64,000 nucleotides of DNA from Massilia sp. 9I. GTDB lineage: Bacteria > Pseudomonadota > Gammaproteobacteria > Burkholderiales > Burkholderiaceae_D. The position numbers were made by a program, and so were the translations under genes. The stretch lies in contig NZ_LR733275.1 of NCBI RefSeq assembly GCF_902506415.1, positions 3,015,795 through 3,079,794 on the forward strand, read 5' to 3'. The notes beneath the pieces are model-generated. The model was not told where the DNA came from. It worked only from the letters and a program-made list of their open reading frames with translations, and did not search any database. This document shows positions 8,347-17,691 of this stretch, piece after piece (position 1 is the stretch's first letter; each line of letters begins with the position of its first letter).

Positions 8347-11285
8347 CGTGTCTCCCCGCCCGTCCCGAGCGCTTCCGCCAGCGTTTGCGCCAGGACGCTT
8401 TTCCCGTAAGGCTTGTTCAGGAAACGGATGCCGGGTGCCGGCTCGTCCTGGTGACGCATGGCTTCGAAGGTATACCCCGAACTCAGCAGGACGGACAGGC
8501 CGGGGCGCATGGCGCGGGCGCGCGTGGCCAGCTCGGTGCCGGCCATGCCGGGCATGACGACGTCCGTGAACAGCAGGTCGACGGCAGCGCCGGCGGCCAG
8601 CTGGGCCAGTGCCTCCTCCGCCCCGGAGGCCTCCATCACCTCGCACTGCAGCTCGCGCAACAGGCCGCGGATGTGCGCACGCACGATCGGGTCGTCCTCG
8701 ACCAGCAGCACCGCGCGCCCGGGAGGCGGCCGTCTCCCGGCGGCTGCCGCAGGCTGCGGCCGCGCCACCGGTTCGGCGTGCGCGCGCGGCAGATACAGCT
8801 TGAGCTGAGTACCGCGCCCCAGTTCCGAGTAGATCGTCACGTCGCCGTTCGACTGCCTGACGAAGCCATACACCATGCTCAGGCCCAATCCGCTGCCCGA
8901 GGCTTCGTCCTTGGTCGTGAAAAAGGGCTCGAACACATGCTCCATGACGTCCTGGGAGATACCCGCGCCATTGTCCGCGACCGCGATCACGACATACTCG
9001 CCGGATGGCAGCGGTTTGCTCAAGCCGGCTCCCTGTTCCTCGACGTCGGCCAGCAACAGCTGGATCGTCAGTTTCCCGCCGTCGGGCATGGCGTCGCGCG
9101 CATTGATGCACAGGTTGATGATGGCCGCCTCGAGCTGGGACCGGTCGGCGTAAACGCACCACCGGTGGTCCATGTCGACCAGCTGCAGGTCGATATTCTC
9201 GGGCAGGCTGCGCACGATCAGGGGACGGATAGATGCGATCGCTTCTCCGACGTCGAAGGTCTGCGGGGTCAGTGGTTGACGGCGGCCGAAGGCCAGCAGG
9301 CGGCGCGTCAATTCGGCGCCGCGCTCGCCGGCCATCTGGATCATGTGGGCGACCTCGCGCAGGGCCGGCTGGCCGTCGAGCGCTTCCATGAGCTCTTCGG
9401 CACTGCCCAGGATAACCGTCAGCCAATTGTTGAAGTCATGGGCCAGGCCGCCGGTCAGCCGTCCGAGCGATTCGAGCTTCTGGATCTGCAGCAGGCGCTG
9501 TTCCAGCGCGATCTGCTCGCTCAGATCGGTCACGACCGACAGGATCGCGCGTGGCGTGCCGTCTTCGCGGCGCACCAGGATCCAGTGCACGTGGACAACG
9601 AACTTGCGGCCGTCCGCCGCCGCATGCACCATGCGGCCGGAATAGTCGCCGTGCCGCATCAGCACCTGCATGGCATGCTGGAAGTCGGACGGAGCGCAGC
9701 GGGCATACAAGGTCTCGCTCACCGGACGCCCGATGACCTCATCGCTGTTCCAGCCGTAGCGCGCGGCGGCGGCCTGGTTCCAGTAAACTACCCGGTTATC
9801 GAGGTCGCGCACCAAGATGGCGTCGGTCGCGTAGTCCAGCATTTCCGCCTGCATGCGAACGCGCGCTTCCTGGCGCTTCTGTTCGGTCAGGTCGGCGATG
9901 GTGCCGACCATCCGCTGCGGTCCACCCTGCTCGTCGATCACGGTAAAGCAGCGGTGCAGCACATGGCGCTCGACGTCGCCGGGCAAGCAGAGACGGTATT
10001 CGGCGGACCAGTTTTCACGCTGCGCGGCCACGCTGGCGCGCAGGCTCGCATCGACCCGCTCGCGATCGTCGGGGTGGATGCAGGCGCCCCAGTCGGCCAG
10101 GGTGGTCGAACGCGCGAGCACGCTGCCGAGCGGCTCCAGCGCGCTGCGGCTGCACCACAGCACATCGTCGACCATGCTCCAGTCCCAAATCACATCGTTC
10201 GTGGCGCGCGTGACGTAGCGCAGCCGCTGCTCGCTCTGCGCCAGCGAATCGGCCATGCGCTTGAGCTCATACGAACGCAGCACGATCTCGGCTTCCAGCC
10301 TGGTGGTCGTGGCCTGCTGCGCGCCCGGGGCGGGCGGCCGGTGCGCGAGCACGTAGTCGGTCACGTCCTCGACCCGGTGGATGATGTACATGACGCGCCC
10401 GTCCGCGTCGAGGACCGGGGAATTCACAGGACTCCAGTAGCGCAGTTCGAAGCTTCCGTCCGGCCGGCGGATCGGATAGCGCTGCACAGCCATCACATCG
10501 GCCAGGCGGGTCTGCAGGACCCGCTGGAGCGATGCGTTCAGGGCCGCGACCCCGCTTTCCGCCTGGTCCGCGGGATCATCCGGGAACACGTCGAACATGC
10601 GGCGGCCGACGATCTGCTCGCGCGTGACCATGGTGGCCGCGAGGTAAGCATTGCTCACTGCCACGATCCGCAAATCCGCCGGCAACAGCACCAGATAGGG
10701 TCCGGGCGCGGACTCGAACAGGAGACGGAACTGTTCCTGTGCATGCCTGGCCTCGCTGGCAGGCGCGGCGTCGATCGCGGGGGCTGCGAAGCCGAACATG
10801 GCATCGTCCCCGTTCGCTATTCCCCTGGCAGAGGGATCCGGGACGCCGGCTGCGAACAGGTCGGCGATCAATTCCAGTCCGATACTGGCGCCAGCTTCCC
10901 GCGCAGCTGCGCTGGCGACTGCGATAACGCAGCTCCCCTCGGCGCTTCCATACATGAAGCTGCGGCGCACGGCGCGGTAGCTGCCCACGCCGCTGCGTTG
11001 CGCCAGGTCACGACACGAGGGCGGCAAGCTGCTGGCGCGCATATCCGGGATGTCGCACTGTTCGCGGCTTACCTGAGCCTCGAGCGCTTCCAGCGCCGCT
11101 CCCAGGTCTGCGCGCTCGGCGGTACATATCCGTTGCGGCGCCGCACCGTCAGGAAGATGCATGCTGACCATCGCCCAATCGTCTCCCGATGCGATGAGCG
11201 CCAGCCGAGCGGCTTTCTGCATGCTTGCGTCATTTCCCATCCTGCAGACTTTCCGAGGGTGTTTTGTACGATTGTTAAGGATCAT
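8343..11285 (-). CDS. Multi-PAS hybrid sensor histidine kinase
   Basis: 980 residues, no transmembrane segment evident. A GAF-like N-terminal region (to about 145) is followed by three PAS modules at about 180-315, 350-475 and 478-595. Then comes the kinase core (LESLGRLTGGLAHDFNNWL with His616), an ATPase domain (NARDAMPDGG, ADNGAGI, SGSGLGLSMVYGF) and a C-terminal receiver (AVLLVEDDPIV, LLFTDVVMPGMAG, NKPYGK). An alternative start at 11240 (MGNDASMQ) is possible; neither start has a strong ribosome site. It sits 9 bp downstream of a receiver-only gene and overlaps the following kinase gene, forming a three-gene signalling operon. Confidence 0.9.
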   Translation of the reverse strand: MILNNRTKHPRKVCRMGNDASMQKAARLALIASGDDWAMVSMHLPDGAAPQRICTAERADLGAALEALEAQVSREQCDIPDMRASSLPPSCRDLAQRSGVGSYRAVRRSFMYGSAEGSCVIAVASAAAREAGASIGLELIADLFAAGVPDPSARGIANGDDAMFGFAAPAIDAAPASEARHAQEQFRLLFESAPGPYLVLLPADLRIVAVSNAYLAATMVTREQIVGRRMFDVFPDDPADQAESGVAALNASLQRVLQTRLADVMAVQRYPIRRPDGSFELRYWSPVNSPVLDADGRVMYIIHRVEDVTDYVLAHRPPAPGAQQATTTRLEAEIVLRSYELKRMADSLAQSEQRLRYVTRATNDVIWDWSMVDDVLWCSRSALEPLGSVLARSTTLADWGACIHPDDRERVDASLRASVAAQRENWSAEYRLCLPGDVERHVLHRCFTVIDEQGGPQRMVGTIADLTEQKRQEARVRMQAEMLDYATDAILVRDLDNRVVYWNQAAAARYGWNSDEVIGRPVSETLYARCAPSDFQHAMQVLMRHGDYSGRMVHAAADGRKFVVHVHWILVRREDGTPRAILSVVTDLSEQIALEQRLLQIQKLESLGRLTGGLAHDFNNWLTVILGSAEELMEALDGQPALREVAHMIQMAGERGAELTRRLLAFGRRQPLTPQTFDVGEAIASIRPLIVRSLPENIDLQLVDMDHRWCVYADRSQLEAAIINLCINARDAMPDGGKLTIQLLLADVEEQGAGLSKPLPSGEYVVIAVADNGAGISQDVMEHVFEPFFTTKDEASGSGLGLSMVYGFVRQSNGDVTIYSELGRGTQLKLYLPRAHAEPVARPQPAAAAGRRPPPGRAVLLVEDDPIVRAHIRGLLRELQCEVMEASGAEEALAQLAAGAAVDLLFTDVVMPGMAGTELATRARAMRPGLSVLLSSGYTFEAMRHQDEPAPGIRFLNKPYGKSVLAQTLAEALGTGGETR

Positions 11286-11294
11286 TCCAAGATA

Positions 11295-11819
11295 TCACAA
11301 TCGTCCTGCGCTCTCCTTCCGCAACGGCGCTGACGCCCGGATGGCTTCCAGAATATCGATCAAGGCTTGTGCGCTCACGGGTTTGCAAAGGTGAAAATCG
11401 ATACCTGCCCGCATCGTCCTGTCGCGGCTTTGCTCGTCGTCGTTCGCAGTCAAGGCGACCAGACAGGCCTCGCGCCCCCAGCGGCAGGCGCGCATGTACC
11501 TTGCAACTTGGCATCCGTCCATGCCAGGCATCATGATGTCCAACAGGACACATTGAGGACGATGCATATTGCCAAGAGCGAGCGCATCTTCGCCCGAATA
11601 GGCCACCTGCACCTCACAATGAAATAAGGTTAACAAGGCCGCCAGCGCATCGGCGGCATCGGCGTTGTCGTCCACGACCAGTACACGGAGCAGTGGTTCT
11701 TGCAAAATCAGAGTGTCCAGAGTAAATTGTTGCCCCGTGACAATATTTCGGGATGCCTGCCAGCATAGCGGGATGTCCGGCAGCAGCGAAGTCGGCAGGA
11801 TTGCGACAGCCTGTCGCAT
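11295..11819 (-). CDS. Receiver-domain response regulator without output domain
   Basis: 174 residues. About 50 N-terminal residues of unknown fold precede one CheY-like receiver (RVLVVDDNADAADALAALL, CVLLDIMMPGMDG, ALTANDD, CKPVSAQAL). The start at 11819 has a very strong ribosome site, GAGGAGGAGG. No DNA-binding or enzymatic domain is attached, so it probably acts by protein contact or as a phosphate intermediate for the two kinases encoded immediately downstream. First gene of a three-gene operon; divergent from a NarL-type regulator. The acceptor aspartate lies in the LLDIMMP motif. Confidence 0.87.
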   Translation of the reverse strand: MRQAVAILPTSLLPDIPLCWQASRNIVTGQQFTLDTLILQEPLLRVLVVDDNADAADALAALLTLFHCEVQVAYSGEDALALGNMHRPQCVLLDIMMPGMDGCQVARYMRACRWGREACLVALTANDDEQSRDRTMRAGIDFHLCKPVSAQALIDILEAIRASAPLRKESAGRL

Positions 11820-12034
11820 ATCCTCCTCCTCGCAGTCATACGGATTGACCCAAGCTGTCGTAACTTTGCCAATCGCACACAGGCCCCAAAGTCCGTACGA
11901 TCGGGTCGCCGCGCAATACCCCGCCGTAATGCCGCCCCACGAACCGTACGACATCCACTTTCATTCGTATTTATGATGAGCTCATGCGCGCTCTCCCCGC
12001 CCACTACAACAGCCTGTTCAGCCCTCAGCCAACC

Positions 12035-12667
12035 ATGATTCGCGTCGTCATTGCGGACGATCATCAGCTTGTTCGCGAAGGCGTCAAGAAGGTGTTGTCT
12101 GCCGATCCAGACATCGCCCTGGTGGGCGAAGCGGCCGACCTCGCATCGACGCTCGCGGTACTGGATGCAGTCGAGGTCGACCTGCTGCTGCTTGACCTCA
12201 CCCTCAGTCCGGCCCACGAATTGGATGCCCTGAGGACGGTCGTGGCGCGCTTTCCGACGCTTCGGGTACTTGTGCTGAGTTCACATAGTGAAGAGCGCTT
12301 CGGCATTTCTGCGCTCAGACTCGGCGCCGCAGGCTATATCACGAAATCGCTCACCGTCGACCTCGTCCTGAAAGCCATCCGTAAGGTGCATGCCGGCGGA
12401 CGCTACCTGAGCGAGAACATGGCCGACCTGCTGGCATACGAAGTCTCCTCGCCCCAGCCGCGCCACGCCCACGAACGACTGACCGATCGCGAACTGCAGG
12501 TCACGCGCCTGCTTGCATTGGGTCATCCGGTCAAGCAGGTTGCGGCCAGGCTCGACATCAGCGTCAGCTCGGTCAATACCTACCGCGGCCGAATCTTTGA
12601 GAAGCTGGCCTTGAAAAGCAATGCCGAGCTGATCCGTTACGCCATCCACCACAAACTGGTGAACTGA
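12035..12667 (+). CDS. NarL/FixJ-type LuxR response regulator
   Basis: 210 residues. Receiver at the N-terminus (MIRVVIADDHQLVREGVKKV, LLLLDLTLSP, switch residues VLSSHS, and TKSL in place of the usual KP) and a C-terminal LuxR helix-turn-helix (LTDRELQVTRLLALGHPVKQ, then VNTYRGRIFEKLALKSNAEL). The start is placed at 12035, where family similarity begins; an upstream ATG at 11984 would add 17 residues. It is divergent from the receiver/kinase operon and is followed by a receiver-kinase-receiver gene, so it is a likely DNA-binding output for one of these orphan kinases (inference). Confidence 0.88.
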   Translation: MIRVVIADDHQLVREGVKKVLSADPDIALVGEAADLASTLAVLDAVEVDLLLLDLTLSPAHELDALRTVVARFPTLRVLVLSSHSEERFGISALRLGAAGYITKSLTVDLVLKAIRKVHAGGRYLSENMADLLAYEVSSPQPRHAHERLTDRELQVTRLLALGHPVKQVAARLDISVSSVNTYRGRIFEKLALKSNAELIRYAIHHKLVN

Positions 12668-12717
12668 ATACCCTGCCGCATCCGCCGCAGCGAGGGCTTG
12701 ACGGCGACATCCCCCGT

Positions 12718-12752
12718 CGCAGAAATCACGACGGCGGGTCGTGATTCCTGCG
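12718..12752. promoter_or_regulatory. 15-bp near-perfect hairpin between response regulator and kinase genes
   Basis: CGCAGAAATCACGAC, loop GGCGG, GTCGTGATTCCTGCG: 14 of 15 positions pair. It starts 50 bp after the response-regulator stop. There is no T-run, so it is either a factor-dependent terminator, an RNA processing element or a binding site. Confidence 0.4.
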
Positions 12753-12836
12753 ATGAGAGAATTGGCAAGCTGCGGTTACCATTGCCGGCCACTTTTGCAA
12801 TACGCCTCATCTCTCAATCCTCTTCCGGCTGTTGCA

Positions 12837-14438
12837 ATGACCGAACCGACCTTTGACCACCCTGCCATTCTTCTGATCGACGACGAGTCGTTCTCGCGGG
12901 ACATCGTTGCGCATGGCTTGACCGCCTTCGGACCGCACAGGCTTCATTTTTCCCAGGATCCGACACTTGCCGTCGAACGCGCCACCAGCATGGAAGCGAC
13001 CGTGGTCCTGGTCGACATGCGCATGCCATCAATGGACGGCTTCGAGGTGGCACGCCGGCTGCGTGCGGACAAGGCGACCGAACACGTCGCCGTGATCGTC
13101 CTGTCCTCGGATGACAATCCCGACAGGAAAGCCGAAGCCTTCGACGCCGGCGCCAGCGACTACCTGGTCAAGTGGCCGGACCCACGCGAGCTGGTTGCGC
13201 GCGTCCGCTACCACAGCAATTCCTGTGTGACGCGGCGCCAGCTTGCCGCGGCCTTCGCCTCGCTGCGCCAAAGCCGGGAAGATCTTGCAGCAAGCCAGTC
13301 CGCGCTGCTGCAATCCCAGAAAATGGAAGCGATCGGACAGCTCACCGGTGGCGTCGCCCATGACTTCAATAATGTCCTGCAGATCATTAACGGAAACCTC
13401 CAGCTGCTCAAGCTGGGCGACGGCCTCAAGGAAAACGGCCGCCTGCGCGTGGAGACGGCGCTGACCGGCGTCAAGCGCGGCGCCCAGCTGGCGTCGCAGC
13501 TGCTCGCGTTCGCGCGCAGGCAGCCGCTGCAGACGGTCGTCACCCATCCCGAGCACCTGCTGCGCGAGATGGAAGACATGACTCGCCGCATGTTCGGACC
13601 ACATCACCGCATCACGACGGACATCGCATCGGACCTGGGATGCGTGCTGGTAGACCCGAACCAGCTCCACAATGTCCTGCTCAACCTGGCGATCAATGCA
13701 CGCGACGCCATGGCAGAGGGAGGAGAGCTAACGATCCGGGCCGTCAACGTCGCTCCCGACGAGGTCATGCCGGCGCAGCCGTCATCCCAGCACTGGGTCA
13801 TGATCGAGGTGGCGGATACCGGCAAGGGCATGACGCCCGACGTGCTGGCACGGGTCTTCGAGCCCTTTTTCACGACCAAGCCGGCCGGACAGGGAACCGG
13901 CCTCGGCTTGTCGATGGCCTACGGTTTCGCCAAGCAGTCGTGCGGTGAAATCGCCCTGACCAGCGTCCCCGGACACGGAACCAGCGTCAGGATCTACCTG
14001 CCGCGCAGCGATGGCACGCCCAGCGCGCCCGAGCTGACGGTGGCGGACTGGACCGAGGGCGGTCCGGAGACCCTGCTGGTGGTGGAAGACGAGGCGAGCG
14101 TGCGCAAGGCAAGCTGTGAAAGCCTGTCGATGCTCGGCTATCGCGTCCTGCAGGCCCAGAACGCCGCGCAGGCGGTCGAGGTCATCCAGAGCGGCGAACA
14201 GATCGACCTGGTGTTCAGCGATGTCGTCATGCCCGGCCCGGTCAGCAGCCTGCAGCTCGAGGACGTCATGCGCGCTACCCTGCCGTATGCGCTGATCCTG
14301 TATACATCGGGCTACGCCGAGGGGATCCTGACCCAAGAAGGCAGGTTGCGCGACAATGTCAACCTGCTGCAAAAGCCATATGACTTCAGCGCGCTCAGCG
14401 CGCGCATCCGTCACCTGCTCAACAAGCGCAAGCGCTGA
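12837..14438 (+). CDS. Receiver-histidine kinase-receiver hybrid protein
   Basis: 533 residues. N-terminal receiver (AILLIDDESFSRDIVAHGL, VVLVDMRMPSMDGFEV with Asp60, VKWPDP), linker helix, kinase core (MEAIGQLTGGVAHDFNNVLQ with His175), ATPase domain (NARDAMAEGG, ADTGKGM, GTGLGLSMAYGF) and a C-terminal receiver (TLLVVEDEASVRKASCESL, LVFSDVVMPGPV, QKPYDF). No input domain other than the first receiver, so it behaves like a relay. The kinase core is strongly similar to that of the hybrid kinase at 8343-11285, suggesting common ancestry. The start is weakly supported by a ribosome site. Confidence 0.88.
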   Translation: MTEPTFDHPAILLIDDESFSRDIVAHGLTAFGPHRLHFSQDPTLAVERATSMEATVVLVDMRMPSMDGFEVARRLRADKATEHVAVIVLSSDDNPDRKAEAFDAGASDYLVKWPDPRELVARVRYHSNSCVTRRQLAAAFASLRQSREDLAASQSALLQSQKMEAIGQLTGGVAHDFNNVLQIINGNLQLLKLGDGLKENGRLRVETALTGVKRGAQLASQLLAFARRQPLQTVVTHPEHLLREMEDMTRRMFGPHHRITTDIASDLGCVLVDPNQLHNVLLNLAINARDAMAEGGELTIRAVNVAPDEVMPAQPSSQHWVMIEVADTGKGMTPDVLARVFEPFFTTKPAGQGTGLGLSMAYGFAKQSCGEIALTSVPGHGTSVRIYLPRSDGTPSAPELTVADWTEGGPETLLVVEDEASVRKASCESLSMLGYRVLQAQNAAQAVEVIQSGEQIDLVFSDVVMPGPVSSLQLEDVMRATLPYALILYTSGYAEGILTQEGRLRDNVNLLQKPYDFSALSARIRHLLNKRKR

Positions 14439-14471
14439 GCCACGTGCCGCGCCCTGCGTGCCTGCGTGCGG

Positions 14472-16160
14472 TCAGCCGAGCATGAAGACCGGATACCGCC
14501 TCCACTCCGGTTCGCGATAGCGCTCGCAGTTCGCGAAAATAAAATCCAGCACCGCTTCCTGGTTCGACAGCATTGCGGGATTTGCTTCCTTCCACGCGTC
14601 GAACTTGGCCGCCAGCGCCGGCTCGTCGTTTAGCAGTTCGGCCGCGTGATCCTCGAACACGTAGTCCGAATACGCCTCTTTCTTCTCCAGCACGCTGTTG
14701 AAGAAGCCCCAGCGGAAGAAGCTGTCGTGGCCCAGGGGCTCCAGCGTCTCGACCGCGTAACGCGCATTGTCCTGGTCGAGCGGAACGATGAAATCGCCCG
14801 CGCGCAGCTGTACCTGGCCGCGGCGCTTTTCCAGCACCACGTCGTCGTGGAACATGTGGCCTTCGTAGGCGTTCGGACGCGAGCTCACGGAAGCGATGTG
14901 GTAGTAGTCCACTTCCTGCACGCGGTCGGCATCGACGAGCTCCATGCGCACGCCATTCCACTGCAGGCGCTCGATGGCTTCGCGCCACTGCTGCGGCACG
15001 ACGTAGGCGCGTGGCGCCGGCACGCTCAGGTCGGCCGGGAAGCGGTTGTACCAGGCGATGTCGCGCTCCCATGGCTTGCTACGGTCGTACCACAGGCGGC
15101 TGTAGGTGCCCAGCACGCTCGGCTTGTAGCCGGCCTCGTAGCCCTTGAAGCGGAATGAATCCGGATTGGCTTCGTCCATCGCCCAATGAATCGGCCACTC
15201 GCGGCGCGTGCGGCCGGCCTGTTTCGCTGCCTGGCGCAGCGCCCGGATCTGCGCCGCATTCCTGACGGTGAACTCGAGCGCGGTTTCGACGAGGGCGCGC
15301 ATCGACTCGTAGCGGTCCTTAAAGGGCTTGAGCATGTGCGTCTCGGGCATGAAGCCGATCGTGTGATGCAGGGCCGCGTAGCCGGTCGAGAAGCGCGGGG
15401 TCTCGAGGAAGTCGGCGATGCCGTGGTCCGGGCTGTCCTTGACCGGGTTCACGTAGGGGCAGGTCGGCCAGCCGCGTGCTTGCATGCCTTCGTACATGGC
15501 CGGCAGCATGGTGCCGCGCAGGTACTCGCCCAGCTCGCCGCCCAGCTTGTCCGGCTGGGTGTGGATCAGGGTCATGGTGTAGCTGTAGTCGGCGCCGTTC
15601 GAGGTATGGGTGTCGACCATCACGTCCGGGTCCCAGGCCGTGAACAGCTTGTTGAACACCTGGGCGGTGAGGCTGTCGCACTTGATGAAGTCGCGGTTCA
15701 GGTCGAGGTGGCGGCTCATGCCGCGGAAACCGAACTGCTCGGGTCCGTCCTGGTTCACGCGCGAGGTGTCGGCGCGATTCAGGCTGCCGTCCACGTTGTA
15801 CAGCGGGACGAACAGGAACACGGTGTTACCCAGCGCCGCCAGGCGCTCGGGCTGGGTGCAGAAGTCGCGCACCAGCGCCATGCAGCTGTCCACGCCTTCC
15901 GGCTCGCCCGGGTGGATGCCGTTGTTGTTGAAGAAGACCGGGCGGCCCGCGCGCTTGATCGCATCAAGGTCGAACACGCCGTCGCTGCTTACCACGCCCG
16001 CGTGGATCGGCACGCCCGCATCCGACACGCCCACCTGGGAAAAGCGCAGCACTTGCGGATAGCTGCGCGCGAGGTCTTCGTACCAGGTGATGCATTCCGC
16101 CAGGGTGGTGGTCTGGTTCAGGTTGCCCTTCTCGTAAGGGGTCAGCAGGTGTTCAGCCAT
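14472..16160 (-). CDS. M14 family zinc carboxypeptidase
   Basis: 562 residues. The first zinc motif is visible as NNNGIHPGEPEG (HxxE), followed by NVDGSLNRADTSR, MSRHLDLNRDFIK and VMVDTHTSNG, the metallocarboxypeptidase layout with a substrate-binding Arg region and the third His. No signal peptide is obvious from the chosen start MAEHLLTPYEKG. That start at 16160 is preferred because upstream in-frame codons overlap the 3' end of the kinase gene. Last gene of the RR-binding protein-kinase-carboxypeptidase operon, 25 bp after the kinase stop. The C-terminal 200 residues are an extension beyond the catalytic domain. It probably releases C-terminal residues from peptides; substrate unknown. Confidence 0.85.
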   Translation of the reverse strand: MAEHLLTPYEKGNLNQTTTLAECITWYEDLARSYPQVLRFSQVGVSDAGVPIHAGVVSSDGVFDLDAIKRAGRPVFFNNNGIHPGEPEGVDSCMALVRDFCTQPERLAALGNTVFLFVPLYNVDGSLNRADTSRVNQDGPEQFGFRGMSRHLDLNRDFIKCDSLTAQVFNKLFTAWDPDVMVDTHTSNGADYSYTMTLIHTQPDKLGGELGEYLRGTMLPAMYEGMQARGWPTCPYVNPVKDSPDHGIADFLETPRFSTGYAALHHTIGFMPETHMLKPFKDRYESMRALVETALEFTVRNAAQIRALRQAAKQAGRTRREWPIHWAMDEANPDSFRFKGYEAGYKPSVLGTYSRLWYDRSKPWERDIAWYNRFPADLSVPAPRAYVVPQQWREAIERLQWNGVRMELVDADRVQEVDYYHIASVSSRPNAYEGHMFHDDVVLEKRRGQVQLRAGDFIVPLDQDNARYAVETLEPLGHDSFFRWGFFNSVLEKKEAYSDYVFEDHAAELLNDEPALAAKFDAWKEANPAMLSNQEAVLDFIFANCERYREPEWRRYPVFMLG

Positions 16161-16185
16161 GATTGTTTCTATAAAAGTGGAAGTG

Positions 16186-17691
16186 TTAGCTTGATGAGAC
16201 AGTGGCCGGCGCATGCAGCGGCAGCGTGATCGCCACCACGGTGCCGCCGCCAACGCTGGAGCGCACGTCCATCACGCCGTGCACGCCATAGACGCGCTCG
16301 CGCATGCCGATGATGCCGATGCCTTCGGAGGCGCTAGCCGGATCGAAGCCGTTGCCGTCGTCGGCGACCACGATGCGCAGCGTCTGCGCGCCCTCGTCCA
16401 GCACCAGGCGCACCTGGGCCGACGTGGCCTGGGCGTGCTTCATGATGTTCGACAGCGCTTCCTGCACGATGCGGTAGGCGGAAATCGCCAGCTCGTTCGA
16501 CAGGCGCGAGAAATCGCCCTCGCCGTGGAATTCGAAGCTGCAGCCCGAGCTGCCGTCGTAGTGGCGCACCATCTCTTCCACGGCGCCGTGCAGGCCCAGC
16601 ATGTCGAGCACCTCGGGGCGCAGGCGCCGCACCAGGCGGCGGCCGTTGGCGTACAGGTCGAGCGCCAGCTTGGTGATGGCCTGCGACTTGCGGCCGATTT
16701 CCTCGACTTCCGGGCTCGAGGGCGCCTTGGCGGCCAGCGCGCCGATCGCCTGCGCTTCGAGGCGGGCCGCGATCAGGGACGCGTTCAGTTCGTCGTGGAT
16801 CTCGACCGCGATGCTCTTGCGCTCGTCCTCGATGATCGAGTTCACCTTCTGGATCAGCTTGCGCTTGTCGGCATCCGCGCGCAGCGCCTCGTTGCGCGAG
16901 GCCAGCAGGTCGCGGGTGCGCTCGGCCACCTTGTTTTCCAGGTCGCGCTTGGATTCGTCCAGGGCCAGCGACATCTCGCCGATCGAGGCCTGCAGCTCGC
17001 CGACCTCGCCGCCGGTCGTGACCGGCAGCTGCACGCGGAAGTCGCCGTTGCGGATGCGGGAAAGGGCGCCGATCGCTTCGCGCAGCGGCACCGTCAGCGA
17101 ACGCGCCAGCACCCAGGCCAATACGCCGCTCACCGCCAGCGCCAACGCCGCCATCGCCACTTCGAAGCGGAAACGGCGGGTCTGCTTGGCCATCATGTTC
17201 GAGGGCGACATGGTCACCCGCACCCAGCCCACGATCTCGGTGGTGAGCGTGGGCGGACGCAGGTCGCTCGATGCCGACACGTGCGGGGTGCCGTTGTCGG
17301 TGAACAGGTTGATCCACACCACCTGCTTCTTGATCGGCGCCTCGTAGCGATGCGGCTGGGCGTCGATGGCCGATTCGGAATCGACGCGTACGGCCTGGGC
17401 GCCGTCCACGCCCACCACCTCGATGCGGTAGATGCTGCTGTCCGACTGCACCAGGCCGTTGATGGTCAGGCGCAGGTCGGACAAGTTGCCCGAGATGACG
17501 TTGTATTCGCTGGTCTCGGCCAGCGCGCGCGCCAGGGTGCGGCCGCGCTCGGACAGCTCCTCGGCCACCTGGGCGCGGTGCGAGTAATACGAGTACCACA
17601 CGAAGCTGGTGAACAGGAAGGTCACCGGCATCATGGTGATGAAGGTCATGCGCCGGCCGATGCTCCAGCCGCGCCAGAATCGCAGCTTCAT
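16186..17691 (-). CDS. Membrane sensor histidine kinase (HisKA_3, NarX/UhpB-like)
   Basis: 501 residues. Transmembrane segments at about 15-33 and 178-198 flank a periplasmic sensor of about 145 residues. A HAMP domain and coiled coil follow, then HisKA_3 (IEDERKSIAVEIHDELNASL) and HATPase_c (ADDGNGFDPASASEGIGI, then MRERVYGVHG). Its start overlaps the stop of the binding-protein gene by ATGA. Being cotranscribed with a periplasmic binding protein and a LuxR-type regulator suggests that the binding protein presents a ligand to this kinase (inference). Confidence 0.9.
   Translation of the reverse strand: MKLRFWRGWSIGRRMTFITMMPVTFLFTSFVWYSYYSHRAQVAEELSERGRTLARALAETSEYNVISGNLSDLRLTINGLVQSDSSIYRIEVVGVDGAQAVRVDSESAIDAQPHRYEAPIKKQVVWINLFTDNGTPHVSASSDLRPPTLTTEIVGWVRVTMSPSNMMAKQTRRFRFEVAMAALALAVSGVLAWVLARSLTVPLREAIGALSRIRNGDFRVQLPVTTGGEVGELQASIGEMSLALDESKRDLENKVAERTRDLLASRNEALRADADKRKLIQKVNSIIEDERKSIAVEIHDELNASLIAARLEAQAIGALAAKAPSSPEVEEIGRKSQAITKLALDLYANGRRLVRRLRPEVLDMLGLHGAVEEMVRHYDGSSGCSFEFHGEGDFSRLSNELAISAYRIVQEALSNIMKHAQATSAQVRLVLDEGAQTLRIVVADDGNGFDPASASEGIGIIGMRERVYGVHGVMDVRSSVGGGTVVAITLPLHAPATVSSS

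Noticed and set aside
11708..12217. A 169-codon minus-strand frame across the divergent region and start of the NarL-type gene
   Set aside because: No family similarity and it overlaps a well-supported response regulator on the other strand.
16161..16253. Longer N-terminus for the M14 carboxypeptidase
   Set aside because: It would overlap the kinase 3' end, is Arg-rich and lacks family similarity; the ATG at 16160 fits operon spacing.
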